From Nitrospirota bacterium (GTDB lineage: Bacteria; Nitrospirota; Thermodesulfovibrionia; Thermodesulfovibrionales; UBA9159), in contig JAMCWJ010000101.1 in the NCBI GenBank assembly GCA_023475105.1, forward strand, positions 1-64,000: a stretch of 64,000 nucleotides of DNA. Reading direction: 5' to 3'. A program made the translations under genes and the position numbers. A model generated the notes under the pieces. The model was given only the letters and a program-made list of their open reading frames with translations, was not told where the DNA came from and did no database searches. This document shows, piece after piece, positions 49,920 through 59,873 of this stretch (the first letter of the stretch is position 1; each line of letters starts with the position of its first letter).

Positions 49920-51392
49920 CTACCGGAAGAGCATCTCCATCTGCTCGAAGTGCTCTCCGGGGAAGCCGATGGGGTAATCGTTGTCGAAGCAGGCGGTGCA
50001 GAAATCCCCGGAATCGGGCACGATCTTCTTCAGGCCCTCGAGGCTCAGGTACGCGAGGGTATCGGCGGTGATGTACTTCTTTATCTCCTCCACCATGTGG
50101 GAGAACGCGATCAGTTCCTGCCGGGTGGGGGTATCGATGCCATAAAAACAGGGGGCGATAGTCGGGGGCGAACTGATCCTCACGTGCACCTCCCTGGCGC
50201 CGCCCACCTCACGGATCATCTTGACGATCTTCTTGCTCGTCGTCCCTCTCACGATCGAGTCGTCCACGACGACGACCCTTTTGCCTTCGAGGAGCTTCTT
50301 CACGGGATTGAGCTTGATCTTTACTCCGAAATGGCGGATGCTCTGCTTCGGCTCGATAAAGGTCCTTCCGACGTAGTGGTTTCTTATCAGGCCGAAGTCG
50401 AAATGAATCCCGCTTTCTTCGGAGAACCCTATCGCAGCCGGCACACCCGAGTCGGGAACAGGGATGACGATGTCCGCGTCCACCGGAAGCTCCCGTGCGA
50501 GCTGACGGCCGAACTCCTTCCTCACTTCATTCACATTCCGATAGCCGAAGATAGAGCTGTCGGGGCGCGAGAAGTAGATGAACTCGAAGACGCAGTGCGC
50601 CCTCCTGCCGTTTGAGAAGACCCGCACCGACCTCAGTCCCTTCTCGTTGATGATCAGCATCTCCCCGGGTTCGACGTCCCGGACGTATTCGGCGTTGATC
50701 AGGTCGAGGGCGCACGTCTCCGAGGCGACGACGTAGGCGCCGTCGACCTTGCCGAGGCAGAGGGGTCTCACGCCGTGGGGGTCCCTCACCGCGATAAGCT
50801 CCTTCTCCCTGAGTATCAGGAGGCTGTATGCGCCGCTCACCCTGTTCAGCGCCTGGATTATCCTGTCGTACGGGTCGTCTCCCTTTGCGTGCGCAATGAG
50901 ATGCACGACCACCTCGCTGTCCGAGGTCGACTGGAATATCGCCCCCTCGTCCTCAAGCTCCGCTCTCAGTTCCGCCGCGTTCACGAGGTTGCCGTTGTGC
51001 GCAAGGGCGAGAGAGCCGAGGGCAAAGTTCGCAACGATCGGCTGGACGTTCTTCAGCACGCTGCTTCCCGCCGTAGAATAACGGTTGTGGCCGATCGCCA
51101 GATATCCGGGCAGCCGCTTCAGCCTCTTTTCCGTGAAGATGTCGGCGACCAGTCCCATCGACTTTTCTATGAAGAGCTGCTTGCCGTCGGAGGAACAGAT
51201 CCCCGCCCCTTCCTGGCCCCGGTGCTGAAGCGCATAAAGCCCGAGATAGGTCAGATTGGAGGCCTCTGGATGGTCGAATGCCCCGAATACGCCGCACTCC
51301 TCATGGATGTCATGAAACAGAGAGGAGGCGGGAATGGAGCAGCGGGGACGCCGCGTCTTTCCGCACGCTGTGTGTGCGTCTCTTCTTTTCAT
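49920..51392 (-). CDS. purF: Amidophosphoribosyltransferase
   Basis: [33 protein letters not shown]...[37 protein letters not shown]. Confidence 0.97.
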   Translation of the reverse strand: MKRRDAHTACGKTRRPRCSIPASSLFHDIHEECGVFGAFDHPEASNLTYLGLYALQHRGQEGAGICSSDGKQLFIEKSMGLVADIFTEKRLKRLPGYLAIGHNRYSTAGSSVLKNVQPIVANFALGSLALAHNGNLVNAAELRAELEDEGAIFQSTSDSEVVVHLIAHAKGDDPYDRIIQALNRVSGAYSLLILREKELIAVRDPHGVRPLCLGKVDGAYVVASETCALDLINAEYVRDVEPGEMLIINEKGLRSVRVFSNGRRAHCVFEFIYFSRPDSSIFGYRNVNEVRKEFGRQLARELPVDADIVIPVPDSGVPAAIGFSEESGIHFDFGLIRNHYVGRTFIEPKQSIRHFGVKIKLNPVKKLLEGKRVVVVDDSIVRGTTSKKIVKMIREVGGAREVHVRISSPPTIAPCFYGIDTPTRQELIAFSHMVEEIKKYITADTLAYLSLEGLKKIVPDSGDFCTACFDNDYPIGFPGEHFEQMEMLFR

Positions 51393-52072
51393 CTGCTTTC
51401 GAACGACATTCTTATGTAGTTCTCCCAGTACGAAAGGAGCTCCGCCGTTGCCCTGAGATCTCCCACGCAGTATCGTGCAATATCGACATACCTCCCGGAC
51501 TGGAAAAGGGACTTGACTTCATACCCGGTGATGCCTTCCGATTTCGGACTTTTTATGCCGAAGGTCCTGCACCACATGTCCAGGCTGAACTTTCTCCTCG
51601 AGGCCCCGAAAAACGTCAGCTGGTCGAGAAGATCGATGTGAGAACCATTGTACCTGTTCGGCATAAGGTCCCTGGAGGGCCTTATCTTGTGCACCGCAGA
51701 CCGTACCAGGATGAACGGACAGTCAAAGGACCTCCCGTTGAACGTGACGATCTGATCGTAGCCTTTCACCGTGTCCCAGAACTTCCGGAGTATCTCCTTT
51801 TCCGTACCCGGCTGAAAGGAGATGCCTTCCTCTTCGAAGGGCAGCTGCAGATCACCGGGAGTCTGGAAAAACACCGCGCCCTTTCCGGTGTCGGGATTGA
51901 GCAAGCCGATCGCCACGACCTCTCCGGTGAGCGGATAAAAAGAAAGGCTTTCCTTCACCTCCCTGATCTCCTCTTCAGTGCCGGCCCATCTCAGGAGATA
52001 GTCCTGGGCCTCCTTGTCCAGGGAGTTGAAATCCTTGCCTACCGTTTCGATATCGACGACAATCCTCGCCAT
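51389..52072 (-). CDS. RNase H-like 3'-5' exonuclease (PolB-like)
   Basis: [17 protein letters not shown]...[31 protein letters not shown]...[33 protein letters not shown]. Confidence 0.85.
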   Translation of the reverse strand: MARIVVDIETVGKDFNSLDKEAQDYLLRWAGTEEEIREVKESLSFYPLTGEVVAIGLLNPDTGKGAVFFQTPGDLQLPFEEEGISFQPGTEKEILRKFWDTVKGYDQIVTFNGRSFDCPFILVRSAVHKIRPSRDLMPNRYNGSHIDLLDQLTFFGASRRKFSLDMWCRTFGIKSPKSEGITGYEVKSLFQSGRYVDIARYCVGDLRATAELLSYWENYIRMSFESR

Positions 52073-52205
52073 CCCCGCAGTTCAACCAGACGCGATGGGC
52101 AACGCGTGACGGGGCCCCGACACATATCCCTGGTCCGTGGCCCGTATCTCACGTTTCATTTCACGCCTTCAGTTCGTGGCTCGTCACGCGCAACGCGTTC
52201 CGGCG

Positions 52206-53549
52206 TTACGATGCCTTCGGCAGCTCCTTGAAGACCCGCCAGGTCTTCAGAAGGTCGATCGCCCTTTGGAGCTGGACATCGTCTTTTTCAGAAACCTCCA
52301 GGGGCGCCGCAGCCTCTTCTTCAGGCCCGACCTTCTCTTCCTTCTGGTCGTTCTTCAGATGCCTATCGAGGTCCTTCTCCCGTACGACGGTGTGCTCCTT
52401 TGTACCGTCCTTTGGCTCGATCTTCGCGACGATATCAGGCGTGATACCCATGGACTGTATGGACGTGCCGCTCGGTGTGTAGTATCGCGCCGTCGTCAGT
52501 CTGAGGCCCGACCCGTCGGTCAGGGGGATGACGCTCTGGACGGAACCTTTACCGAAGGTCTGAACCCCCAGAACAACGGCCCTGTGCCAGTCTTTGAGCG
52601 CTCCTGCGACTATTTCGGACGCACTGGCGCTGCCCTGGTTCACAAGCACGACCATCGTGACTTTGTCATAGGAGGGACGACTTCCGCCCGTCTTATACTC
52701 GGACTTTTCACCCGCCCTGTCCTTTATGTAGACGACGAGTTTGCCCTCCGGGAGAAACTGGCTCGCCACATCGACGGCGCTGTTCAGAAGCCCGCCGGGA
52801 TTGTTTCTGAGATCGAGGACCATGGAATTCATCTTTCCTTCCTGCAGTTTCGAGAGGGCATCGGCGAGGTCGGCGGCGGTCTGCTCCTGGAACTGCGTAA
52901 TCTTCACATACCCGATCCCGTCCGCGAGCATCTTGGACTTCACACTCTTTATCTTTATGATGTCCCTCACTATGGTGAAGTCCTTCGGCTCCTTCCAGCC
53001 TTCCCTCGCTATCATGATCTTCACCGACGTCCCCTTCGGTCCCCGCATCTTGCTCACCGCATCCTGAAGGCTCATGTCCCTCGTGATCTCGTCATTGATC
53101 TTGATGATCTTGTCCCCGGCCTTTATTCCGGCTTTGTATGCGGGCGTATCCTCGATAGGGGCGATCACGGTAAGCATGCTGTCCTTAACGCCTATCTGTA
53201 TGCCGAGGCCGCCGAACTCACCCTTTGTGTCGACCTGCATTTCCTTATACGCCTCGGGCGTCATGAACGCGGAATGGGGGTCGAGGGAATTCAGCATCCC
53301 CTTGATCGCGCCGTACACGAGGTTCTTGGTCTTCACGTCTTCCACGTAGTTCCTCTTTATGATAGACAGGGCCTCCGTAAAGATCCGTATATTTTCGTAC
53401 CCTTCCACCTCGGCATCCACGAGGCCCACCGACCATCTTCCCACAACAATGCCCGTGACGGCTACCGTAAGAATCAGGGTCCAGGCGATGAACAGTTTCT
53501 TGTTCTTCAGCAACATCTTCAAACCTCCGTCTATTTTCTCTTCAACCAT
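52206..53549 (-). CDS. ctpA: S41 carboxyl-terminal processing protease
   Basis: 447 aa; PDZ GGLGIQIGVKDSMLTVIAPIEDTPAYKAGIKAGDKIIKIND; VLVNQGSASASEIVAGALKDWHRAVVLGVQTFGKGSVQ. Confidence 0.96.
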   Translation of the reverse strand: MVEEKIDGGLKMLLKNKKLFIAWTLILTVAVTGIVVGRWSVGLVDAEVEGYENIRIFTEALSIIKRNYVEDVKTKNLVYGAIKGMLNSLDPHSAFMTPEAYKEMQVDTKGEFGGLGIQIGVKDSMLTVIAPIEDTPAYKAGIKAGDKIIKINDEITRDMSLQDAVSKMRGPKGTSVKIMIAREGWKEPKDFTIVRDIIKIKSVKSKMLADGIGYVKITQFQEQTAADLADALSKLQEGKMNSMVLDLRNNPGGLLNSAVDVASQFLPEGKLVVYIKDRAGEKSEYKTGGSRPSYDKVTMVVLVNQGSASASEIVAGALKDWHRAVVLGVQTFGKGSVQSVIPLTDGSGLRLTTARYYTPSGTSIQSMGITPDIVAKIEPKDGTKEHTVVREKDLDRHLKNDQKEEKVGPEEEAAAPLEVSEKDDVQLQRAIDLLKTWRVFKELPKAS

Positions 53550-54721
53550 TGCATAGGATCGAGAGGTTTTCCTTTATACCTCACTTCAAAATAAAGGGAT
53601 GGGGCATTCAGGATCCCGGACTCTCCTACCTTGCCAATGACATCTTTAGCTTTTATTATATCTCCAACCTTTAAAAAAGTCTCTGAGAGATTTCCGTACA
53701 GCGTATGGTACCCCTCTCCGTGGTTGACAATCACGAGGTTGCCATACCCTTTGAACCAGTCCGCAAACACGACCTTTCCCCCGTATACCGCCTTCACCGC
53801 GCTGTCCCCGGTCTTGATATAAATGCCGTTCCTGAAAACGGGGGTGTTGAATTTTGGGTCCCTCTGGCTGCCGTAGGGTACGGCGACGCTGCCGTTCACC
53901 GGCCAGGTGAGCCCCCCCCTGAGCTCGGGAAAGCCCTTGCCCACGTAAGTATCTTTTTCGTCGAGTTTCCTGATGACCTCCAAAAGCCTCTTCGAGGCCT
54001 CCTTCAGTTCCCTGACCAGTTTTTCATGACTCGATTTTTCTCTCCTCACCGATGCCAGGAGTGTTTCCTTTTCCCGCCTTTTCTCCGCCATGGCCGCCTC
54101 GGTCAGCCTGATCCTTTCCGCGCCTTTCTTCAACTCTGCGGTGAGGGACTTGAGCTGTTTCTCCTTGTCATCGAGTTTTCCAAGGTTCCGGGCGTATTCC
54201 TCCATCACCTTTCTCTCAGCCAGGGAAATAATCTCGAGGTACCGCCATCTCCTCATGAACTCGGCCATGTCGTCCGCTCCGGCCAGCAGCTGTACCATCT
54301 CCCCTGACTGTCCGTATCTCTGCATGGCCCTGAGCCTTACCTTCATCCATCTCTTTCTCTTGTCGAGCTCCCCTCTGGTGAGGGCTATTTCTTTTTCGAC
54401 CCTTCCGATCTCCGACTCCGTCCGCCCGAGACGCCTCCGCTGTTTTCTCAGGTCCGCTTCGGTCTCTTCGAGTCTTTTGGTCACACTCTCGAGGTCTTCA
54501 AGGACGGAACGTTCACGTCTCTTCGCCTGTTCGAGTTTGTCTTTATGACTCTGCATTTCCTTCTGGATGCGCCGGTACTGTTCCTTCGGGTTTTCGGCGG
54601 AGACCGCCTCCGGCAGGGTAAGCAGGGAAAGCGCCACACAGGAAACGAGGAGCAGAAAAAAGACAGCGGACGTTCCTCTTCCCTCAGGGGACGCGATGAG
54701 TCTGCATCTCAACACGCGCAT
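53531..54721 (-). CDS. envC: EnvC-like murein hydrolase activator (M23 domain)
   Basis: Coiled coil; GNLVIVNHGEGYHTLYGNLSETFLKVGDIIKAKDVIGKVGESGILNAPSLYFEVRYKGKPLDPMQWLK. Confidence 0.93.
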   Translation of the reverse strand: MRVLRCRLIASPEGRGTSAVFFLLLVSCVALSLLTLPEAVSAENPKEQYRRIQKEMQSHKDKLEQAKRRERSVLEDLESVTKRLEETEADLRKQRRRLGRTESEIGRVEKEIALTRGELDKRKRWMKVRLRAMQRYGQSGEMVQLLAGADDMAEFMRRWRYLEIISLAERKVMEEYARNLGKLDDKEKQLKSLTAELKKGAERIRLTEAAMAEKRREKETLLASVRREKSSHEKLVRELKEASKRLLEVIRKLDEKDTYVGKGFPELRGGLTWPVNGSVAVPYGSQRDPKFNTPVFRNGIYIKTGDSAVKAVYGGKVVFADWFKGYGNLVIVNHGEGYHTLYGNLSETFLKVGDIIKAKDVIGKVGESGILNAPSLYFEVRYKGKPLDPMQWLKRK

Positions 54722-54730
54722 TTCGAATCG

Positions 54731-55603
54731 CTATTCAAACCGTATCCTTCCCAGGGCGATAAGCGACCCCGTCACGCCGAGGAAGAGGCCGACTGCCGGC
54801 AGGAGCAGGAACATGTCGAAGGGGAAGACCACCGTCTTCATCAAAGGCACCGTGGCGCTCAGTTTGGAGAACACGCTGAAATAAAAGGCAAGGGCTATGG
54901 CGAAACTCAGGATGCCTCCTGCCATGCCGATCACGCTTCCCTCTATCACAAAAGGGGTCCTGATAAAAGTCTTCGTGGCGCCGAGCAGCTTTAGCGTCTC
55001 TATCTCTTCCTTCCTGCGATAAAAGAGGATCTTCACGGTGCTGTAACAGATAAAGATTACCCCTGAGATCATCACCGTCATCAGGATCAGTCCAATCGTC
55101 TCCATGCCGGTCCTGACGGAGTCGATCGAAAGGAGGAATTTCTCTCCGTACTGCACGTCATCGATACCGTTCATCTTCCGCAGGGAGCCTGCCAGCTCCT
55201 TCACCTTCTCGGGCCCGACAGCCTCTCTTTTCAGGGACACGGGGAAAAGGGTGTTCAACGGGTTTTCATCAAGGCCACCGACGATGTACTCGGCATCCTT
55301 CAGGGACTGTTTCAGCTCCCTGAGCGCTTCGTCCTTGGATATGTACGTCACCTTTTCGACCGGACCGCTCGCCTTTATCGAGGCCACGATCTTCTGTATT
55401 TCGTTTTCCGCAAGACCGTCTTTGAGGTAAGCGACGATAAAGAATTTCTCGGGAAGTGTCCTCGTGAAAAGACCTACGTTATACAGGGACGAAAAGACGA
55501 GGGAGATGACGAGCAGCCCCATCGCAATGGTCAGCATCGACAGGAGGTTGATCCACTTCTCGCGCCAAAGACTCTGCAACGCGATCTTCAGCGGATACGG
55601 CAT
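54731..55603 (-). CDS. ftsX: Cell division protein FtsX
   Basis: MPYPLKIALQSLWREKWINLLSMLTIAMGL...RRKEEIETLKLLGATKTFIRTPFVIEGSVIGMAGG. Confidence 0.95.
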   Translation of the reverse strand: MPYPLKIALQSLWREKWINLLSMLTIAMGLLVISLVFSSLYNVGLFTRTLPEKFFIVAYLKDGLAENEIQKIVASIKASGPVEKVTYISKDEALRELKQSLKDAEYIVGGLDENPLNTLFPVSLKREAVGPEKVKELAGSLRKMNGIDDVQYGEKFLLSIDSVRTGMETIGLILMTVMISGVIFICYSTVKILFYRRKEEIETLKLLGATKTFIRTPFVIEGSVIGMAGGILSFAIALAFYFSVFSKLSATVPLMKTVVFPFDMFLLLPAVGLFLGVTGSLIALGRIRFE

Positions 55604-55607
55604 GGTG

Positions 55608-56270
55608 TCATCCTCTCTCTTCGCTCGCGACGGCCGCGTTGTCGAGCCTGAACACCCTTTTCCCCGTGTCCCTGAAAAGCTCCCTGTTATGGGTGGCGAT
55701 GACGATCGTCGTCCCCCGTGCATTGATCTCTTTGAATATCCTCATGATCCCGGCCGCAGTGTCCGGGTCGAGATTCCCCGTCGGTTCGTCGGCAAGCACG
55801 ATGATCGGGTCTCCCACGACCGCCCTGGCGATCACGACCCTCTGCTGTTCTCCTCCGGACAGGGCCGGGGGAAAGCTGTCCGTTTTATGTCTCAGGTTCA
55901 CCATTTTGAGGGCATCGAGGACATGGGCCTTGACCTCCCGCTCCGGTACCTTCCTTACTCTGAGGGCCAGGGCCACGTTGTCATAGACGTTCCTGTTTCC
56001 GAGGAGCCTGAAGTCCTGGAATACGATCCCGATATTCCTCCTCAGCGAGGGGATGTTTGAGCCGTTACGCCTGTCGGACTGCCACTCGTCGACGGTGACG
56101 CGTCCGGTATCGGGGAATTCGGCTGCGTAGATAAGCTTGAGGAGAGTGCTCTTTCCGGCGCCGCTCGGCCCGGTGACAAAGATCGTCTCCCCTCTCCCGA
56201 CAGAGAGAGTTATGTTCCGGAGGGCCGTTGTCGTGTCGTAGTATTTCGATACCCCTTCAAAGGTGATCAT
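55608..56270 (-). CDS. ftsE: Cell division ATP-binding protein FtsE
   Basis: MITFEGVSKYYDTTTALRNITLSVGRGETIFVTGPSGAGKSTLLKLIY...ALSGGEQQRVVIARAVVGDPIIVLADEPTGNLD. Confidence 0.96.
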   Translation of the reverse strand: MITFEGVSKYYDTTTALRNITLSVGRGETIFVTGPSGAGKSTLLKLIYAAEFPDTGRVTVDEWQSDRRNGSNIPSLRRNIGIVFQDFRLLGNRNVYDNVALALRVRKVPEREVKAHVLDALKMVNLRHKTDSFPPALSGGEQQRVVIARAVVGDPIIVLADEPTGNLDPDTAAGIMRIFKEINARGTTIVIATHNRELFRDTGKRVFRLDNAAVASEERG

Positions 56271-57232
56271 AGGTATGTCTTGACTGTCTTCACGATCTCT
56301 TCCGCGGTCAGGCCGTAAAGCTTCATCAATTCGTCCGGCTTGCCCGAACGTCCGAAGGTATCCCTGACCCCGATCCTCTTCACTATCGCCGGATGCGCGT
56401 CCGCAAGGACCTCGCATACCGCGCTCCCCAGTCCTCCCAGTATAGAATGTTCTTCCGCGGTCACAATGAGCCGCGACGCCTCGGCTGTCCTGAGCAAAGT
56501 CTCCTCGTCGAGGGGTTTGATCGTCGACATATTCACGACCCCGACATCGAGTCCCTCGGCCTTCAGCTGCTGCTGCGCCTCGAGCGCCACGGATACCATG
56601 ATGCCCGCAGCGATGATATTTGCGTCTTTTCCCCTGTGAAAGGTATATCCCCGCCCCATCCGGAACCGGTAGTCTTCCGGCATGATAGCGGGTACCTTCG
56701 CCCGTCCGAGCCTCACGTACACGGGTCCGTCATACTCGGCGACCGCATGGATCACCTGCCCCGTTTCCGTTCCGTCGGCAGGGACGATCACGGTCATCCC
56801 CGGGAGGACCCTCATCAACGCCACGTCCATGAGGGCCTGATGCGACGCGCCGTCTTCCCCCACCGTGATGCCGCTGTGCGTTGCAACGAGTTTTACGTTC
56901 AGGTGAGAATAGCAGACGCTCTGTCTTATCTGCTCCCACGCCCTTCCCGTTTCGAATATGGCAAAGGTCGATGCAAACGGGACTTTGCCCGCCAGGGAGA
57001 GCCCTCCCGCAGTCCCGACCAGGTCCTGCTCGGAGATGCCGATGTTGAAGAATCTCTCAGGAAAGGTCTTGGCGAATTTCGCAGTCTTTGTAGAACCCGA
57101 CAGGTCCGCATCGAGTACGACCACATCTTCCCTTTTCCCGCCGAGCTCGAGCAGAGCCGACCCGTATGCGTCCCTCGTCGCCACGGCCTTCGGTTTTCCT
57201 TCAGATACGTGCGGATCTTTTCTCTCTCCCAT
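56267..57232 (-). CDS. Transketolase C-terminal subunit
   Basis: 321 aa; RFFNIGISEQDLVGTAGGLSLAGKVPFASTFAIF. Confidence 0.93.
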   Translation of the reverse strand: MGERKDPHVSEGKPKAVATRDAYGSALLELGGKREDVVVLDADLSGSTKTAKFAKTFPERFFNIGISEQDLVGTAGGLSLAGKVPFASTFAIFETGRAWEQIRQSVCYSHLNVKLVATHSGITVGEDGASHQALMDVALMRVLPGMTVIVPADGTETGQVIHAVAEYDGPVYVRLGRAKVPAIMPEDYRFRMGRGYTFHRGKDANIIAAGIMVSVALEAQQQLKAEGLDVGVVNMSTIKPLDEETLLRTAEASRLIVTAEEHSILGGLGSAVCEVLADAHPAIVKRIGVRDTFGRSGKPDELMKLYGLTAEEIVKTVKTYL

Positions 57233-58065
57233 TATGCCAGCTCCTTCAGCGCCTTTTCCTCCTCTTCCTTCGTAGGCGCCATGCCGTGATACTCCGCCTT
57301 CCCTTCGAAGAAAGAGACCCCTTTGCCCTTCACGGTCCTCGCCACGATGACCGAGGGCTTGCCTTTCACACGCTCTGCTTCGTCCAGCGCGGCTATGATC
57401 TGTTCCATGTCGTGGCCGTCGATATCAAACACGTTCCAGCCGAAAGCCTTCCATTTGTCGGTGACCGGCTCGATCTTCATGACATCGCAGCAAAAGCCGT
57501 CTATCTGCAGTCCATTGTTGTCCACTATGGCGCACAGATTGTCCAGACAGTAATGGGCAGCGGTCATCGCCGCCTCCCATACCTGTCCCTCCTGCAGCTC
57601 ACCGTCCCCCAGGAGACAGTATACCCGGGAGTCGAGGCCGTCCATCCTCAGTCCCAAAGCGACACCGTTTGCGATCGACAACCCCTGGCCGAGAGAGCCC
57701 GTCGAAACCTCGATCCCCTGGAGCATCTTGGAACTCGGATGTCCCTGAAGAACGCTGTCGACCTTCCTGAGAGTCCTCAGAAGAGTCCTGTCGAAATACC
57801 CGCTCAGGGCGAGCACGGCATAGAGCAGCGGCGCAGCATGGCCCTTCGAGAGGATGAAGCGGTCCCGTTCTTTCCAGAGGGGGTCCTCCGGCCGGTGCCT
57901 CATCTTATAAAAGTAAAGCACCGTGACGATGTCCGCTGCAGAAAGGGACCCTCCCGTGTGGCCCGACTCCGCTTCCGTCAGCATGCGTATTATCTCCCGC
58001 CTCACCTCTTTTGCACGGAGCGATAATGCGCCCGCATTTTTCACAACCGTCGCTGCCTTCATCAT
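57232..58065 (-). CDS. Transketolase N-terminal subunit
   Basis: 277 aa; SGHTGGSLSAADIVTVLYFYKM, LLGDGELQEGQVWEAAMTAAHYCLDNLCAIVDNNGLQIDG. Confidence 0.94.
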   Translation of the reverse strand: MMKAATVVKNAGALSLRAKEVRREIIRMLTEAESGHTGGSLSAADIVTVLYFYKMRHRPEDPLWKERDRFILSKGHAAPLLYAVLALSGYFDRTLLRTLRKVDSVLQGHPSSKMLQGIEVSTGSLGQGLSIANGVALGLRMDGLDSRVYCLLGDGELQEGQVWEAAMTAAHYCLDNLCAIVDNNGLQIDGFCCDVMKIEPVTDKWKAFGWNVFDIDGHDMEQIIAALDEAERVKGKPSVIVARTVKGKGVSFFEGKAEYHGMAPTKEEEEKALKELA

Positions 58066-58463
58066 CTGTTTCCCTTCTTCGAGATATGTTCGAGCAGAAT
58101 CTCATCGAGACTCTTCTTTAGCCCCTTTGCGCGGGGGCCTTCCTTCCTTTCAGGCTCTTCCGCCCCCTGCTGCCCCGGCAGGATGCCGGCTTCGCGACCG
58201 CTTTTCACCTGTTCGACGCCGAATTTGCCGGTGATGAGCCCCCTGATCATTTCACGGTGCTGGCGCTTCATGAGATCCCTGACCCGCTCTTTGAAATCAG
58301 CGCTTCCGACGAGATGGGCATATTCGGTCTTGATCGAACGCAGGATTGCGCCCCGGAGATAGAGGAGGGTCATTATGTAGGGATTGCCGGGACCGCTGTC
58401 CTCGGTCTGAACATGGTACATTTTCCCCTTGTACGGCACATTCGTATTGTAACCGATAAGCAT
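58062..58463 (-). CDS. Conserved hypothetical protein
   Basis: MLIGYNTNVPYKGKMYHVQTEDSGPGNPYIMTLLYLRGAILRSIKTEYAHLV. Confidence 0.65.
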   Translation of the reverse strand: MLIGYNTNVPYKGKMYHVQTEDSGPGNPYIMTLLYLRGAILRSIKTEYAHLVGSADFKERVRDLMKRQHREMIRGLITGKFGVEQVKSGREAGILPGQQGAEEPERKEGPRAKGLKKSLDEILLEHISKKGNR

Positions 58464-58590
58464 TCTTACCGCATCCTCGCCCCGAAATTCTACTGCCGCG
58501 ATTCTGCGGAGTATTATATACTCGATGCGCGCAGAGATACAAGTGAGGCAGCAACACCCAAATCCGCCGTGACTCCGTTTCTAAGAGGGG

Positions 58591-59175
58591 TCAATGTGCA
58601 CGTTCATACCGTTCCATAACAAAAAACATCGTGCCCGCAAGAGCAGATACCAGAGCGAGAACGATCCAGTGATTGATTCCGAGCAGCACCGGCAGGGTAA
58701 CATCACCCATCGGCGAAAACAGATAGAAGTTTTCGACGAAGGGATAGAGGAGCGCGAAAAGGAAAGAGCCTGCTCCTATCCCGGCCATGGCGATCAGGGC
58801 ATCGAGCCTTCCCTCCGCAAAACCTGTCATTGCGGTTCCCGGACAATACCCGCTCAACACAAATCCCGCGCCGAACAGGAGTCCTCCCACGATCTGAGGC
58901 CAGAAGAAAGTCGGGACGATCCAGACCCTGCTCATGTCCAGAAGTTTCAGGTCCGACAGCAGGTACAAACCGAGGGCCGCGACAACGATCGCGGTAAACA
59001 TCACCTTCGGCACGGTAAAATCCGTCAGATAAAAGACCCCGGTGAGTTTGTGGGGATTGCCCAGGCCGCCTCTTTCGAGGAAAAACCCGAAGAAAAACCC
59101 TATCGCAACCGCTACGAGAAGGCTGATTCCTTCACCGAATAGGCCGTATTCGTATAAGGGTGATCTCATTGCCAT
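58591..59175 (-). CDS. YeeE/YedE-family sulfur transport protein
   Basis: FFLERGGLGNPHKLTGVFYLTDFTVPKVMFTAIV...GGLLFGAGFVLSGYCPGTAMTGFAEGRLDAL. Confidence 0.9.
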   Translation of the reverse strand: MAMRSPLYEYGLFGEGISLLVAVAIGFFFGFFLERGGLGNPHKLTGVFYLTDFTVPKVMFTAIVVAALGLYLLSDLKLLDMSRVWIVPTFFWPQIVGGLLFGAGFVLSGYCPGTAMTGFAEGRLDALIAMAGIGAGSFLFALLYPFVENFYLFSPMGDVTLPVLLGINHWIVLALVSALAGTMFFVMERYERAH

Positions 59176-59675
59176 AACCTCCTGAAGAACGCCGCCAACA
59201 CGAAGCCGCTCGCGAACATCGAGATGACGAATATCCAGCCTGCTATCGCCAACTGCGCCCCTCCCGACAGTGCAACGCCGCTGGTGCATCCCCGTGCAAG
59301 CCGGCTCGCGAAACCGATCGCCATTCCTCCCCCGAAAGCGGTGAAGAGTCTCGCCGTATTTCCGATCGACTTGCCTTTGTCGAATCTGATCCGGAAGTTT
59401 CCGCCGGCAAGGGCGCCGGCAAGGGCACCGGCAAAAAGACCTATCATTTCGAAGACGATCCAATCCCTCAGGGGCGATTCCAGGCTCAGGTATCTCGAAA
59501 AGTACTTCAGGGTTCCGGCATACTCAGGGGCGATTCCTTTCGCCGCGACCGCCGCAGTCACGGAGAATGCACTCGAAGCGCCGAGCCCCTTCCCCATGAC
59601 GTAAAAGGCTGCGAGCAGGGTCAGACCAAGACCTGCTCCTGCGATATAAGGAGACCAGTAATTATTCCTTTCCAT
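59166..59675 (-). CDS. YeeE/YedE-family sulfur transport protein
   Basis: MERNNYWSPYIAGAGLGLTLLAAFYVMGKGLGASSAFS...GGGMAIGFASRLARGCTSGVALSGGAQLAIAGWIF. Confidence 0.9.
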   Translation of the reverse strand: MERNNYWSPYIAGAGLGLTLLAAFYVMGKGLGASSAFSVTAAVAAKGIAPEYAGTLKYFSRYLSLESPLRDWIVFEMIGLFAGALAGALAGGNFRIRFDKGKSIGNTARLFTAFGGGMAIGFASRLARGCTSGVALSGGAQLAIAGWIFVISMFASGFVLAAFFRRLWQ

Positions 59676-59845
59676 GGCTGCCTCCTGATCACTGAAACTC
59701 TTATTGTTTCTGAGATGCACTATTGCGCACCTGCCTTCCTATGAAATTATAGCACTCTTTGACTCCATAAAACAATTTTATCACCAAAAGGAAGAGATAC
59801 GAAGAGAAACAGGGATAAAACGAACGCAGGGAAAGGGATTATTAA

Positions 59846-59864
59846 GGGGGGGGGACACCCCCCC
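59846..59864 (-). terminator. Homopolymeric G/C hairpin downstream of FadL-like gene
   Basis: GGGGGGGGG-ACA-CCCCCCC next to a T/A-rich tail (reverse strand). Confidence 0.55.
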
Positions 59865-59873
59865 AAGAAAAGC

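Noticed and set aside
52080-52205. Repetitive CACG/CGTG-rich spacer before ctpA
   Set aside because: Looks like degenerate short repeats but I could not define a clean unit or period by eye.
52137-53594. 485-aa plus-strand ORF
   Set aside because: Antisense to ctpA, which has clear PDZ/S41 motifs.
59846-59864. G9/C7 tract as phase-variation switch
   Set aside because: Located after the stop codon of the FadL-like gene and forms a hairpin; a terminator is the simpler explanation.
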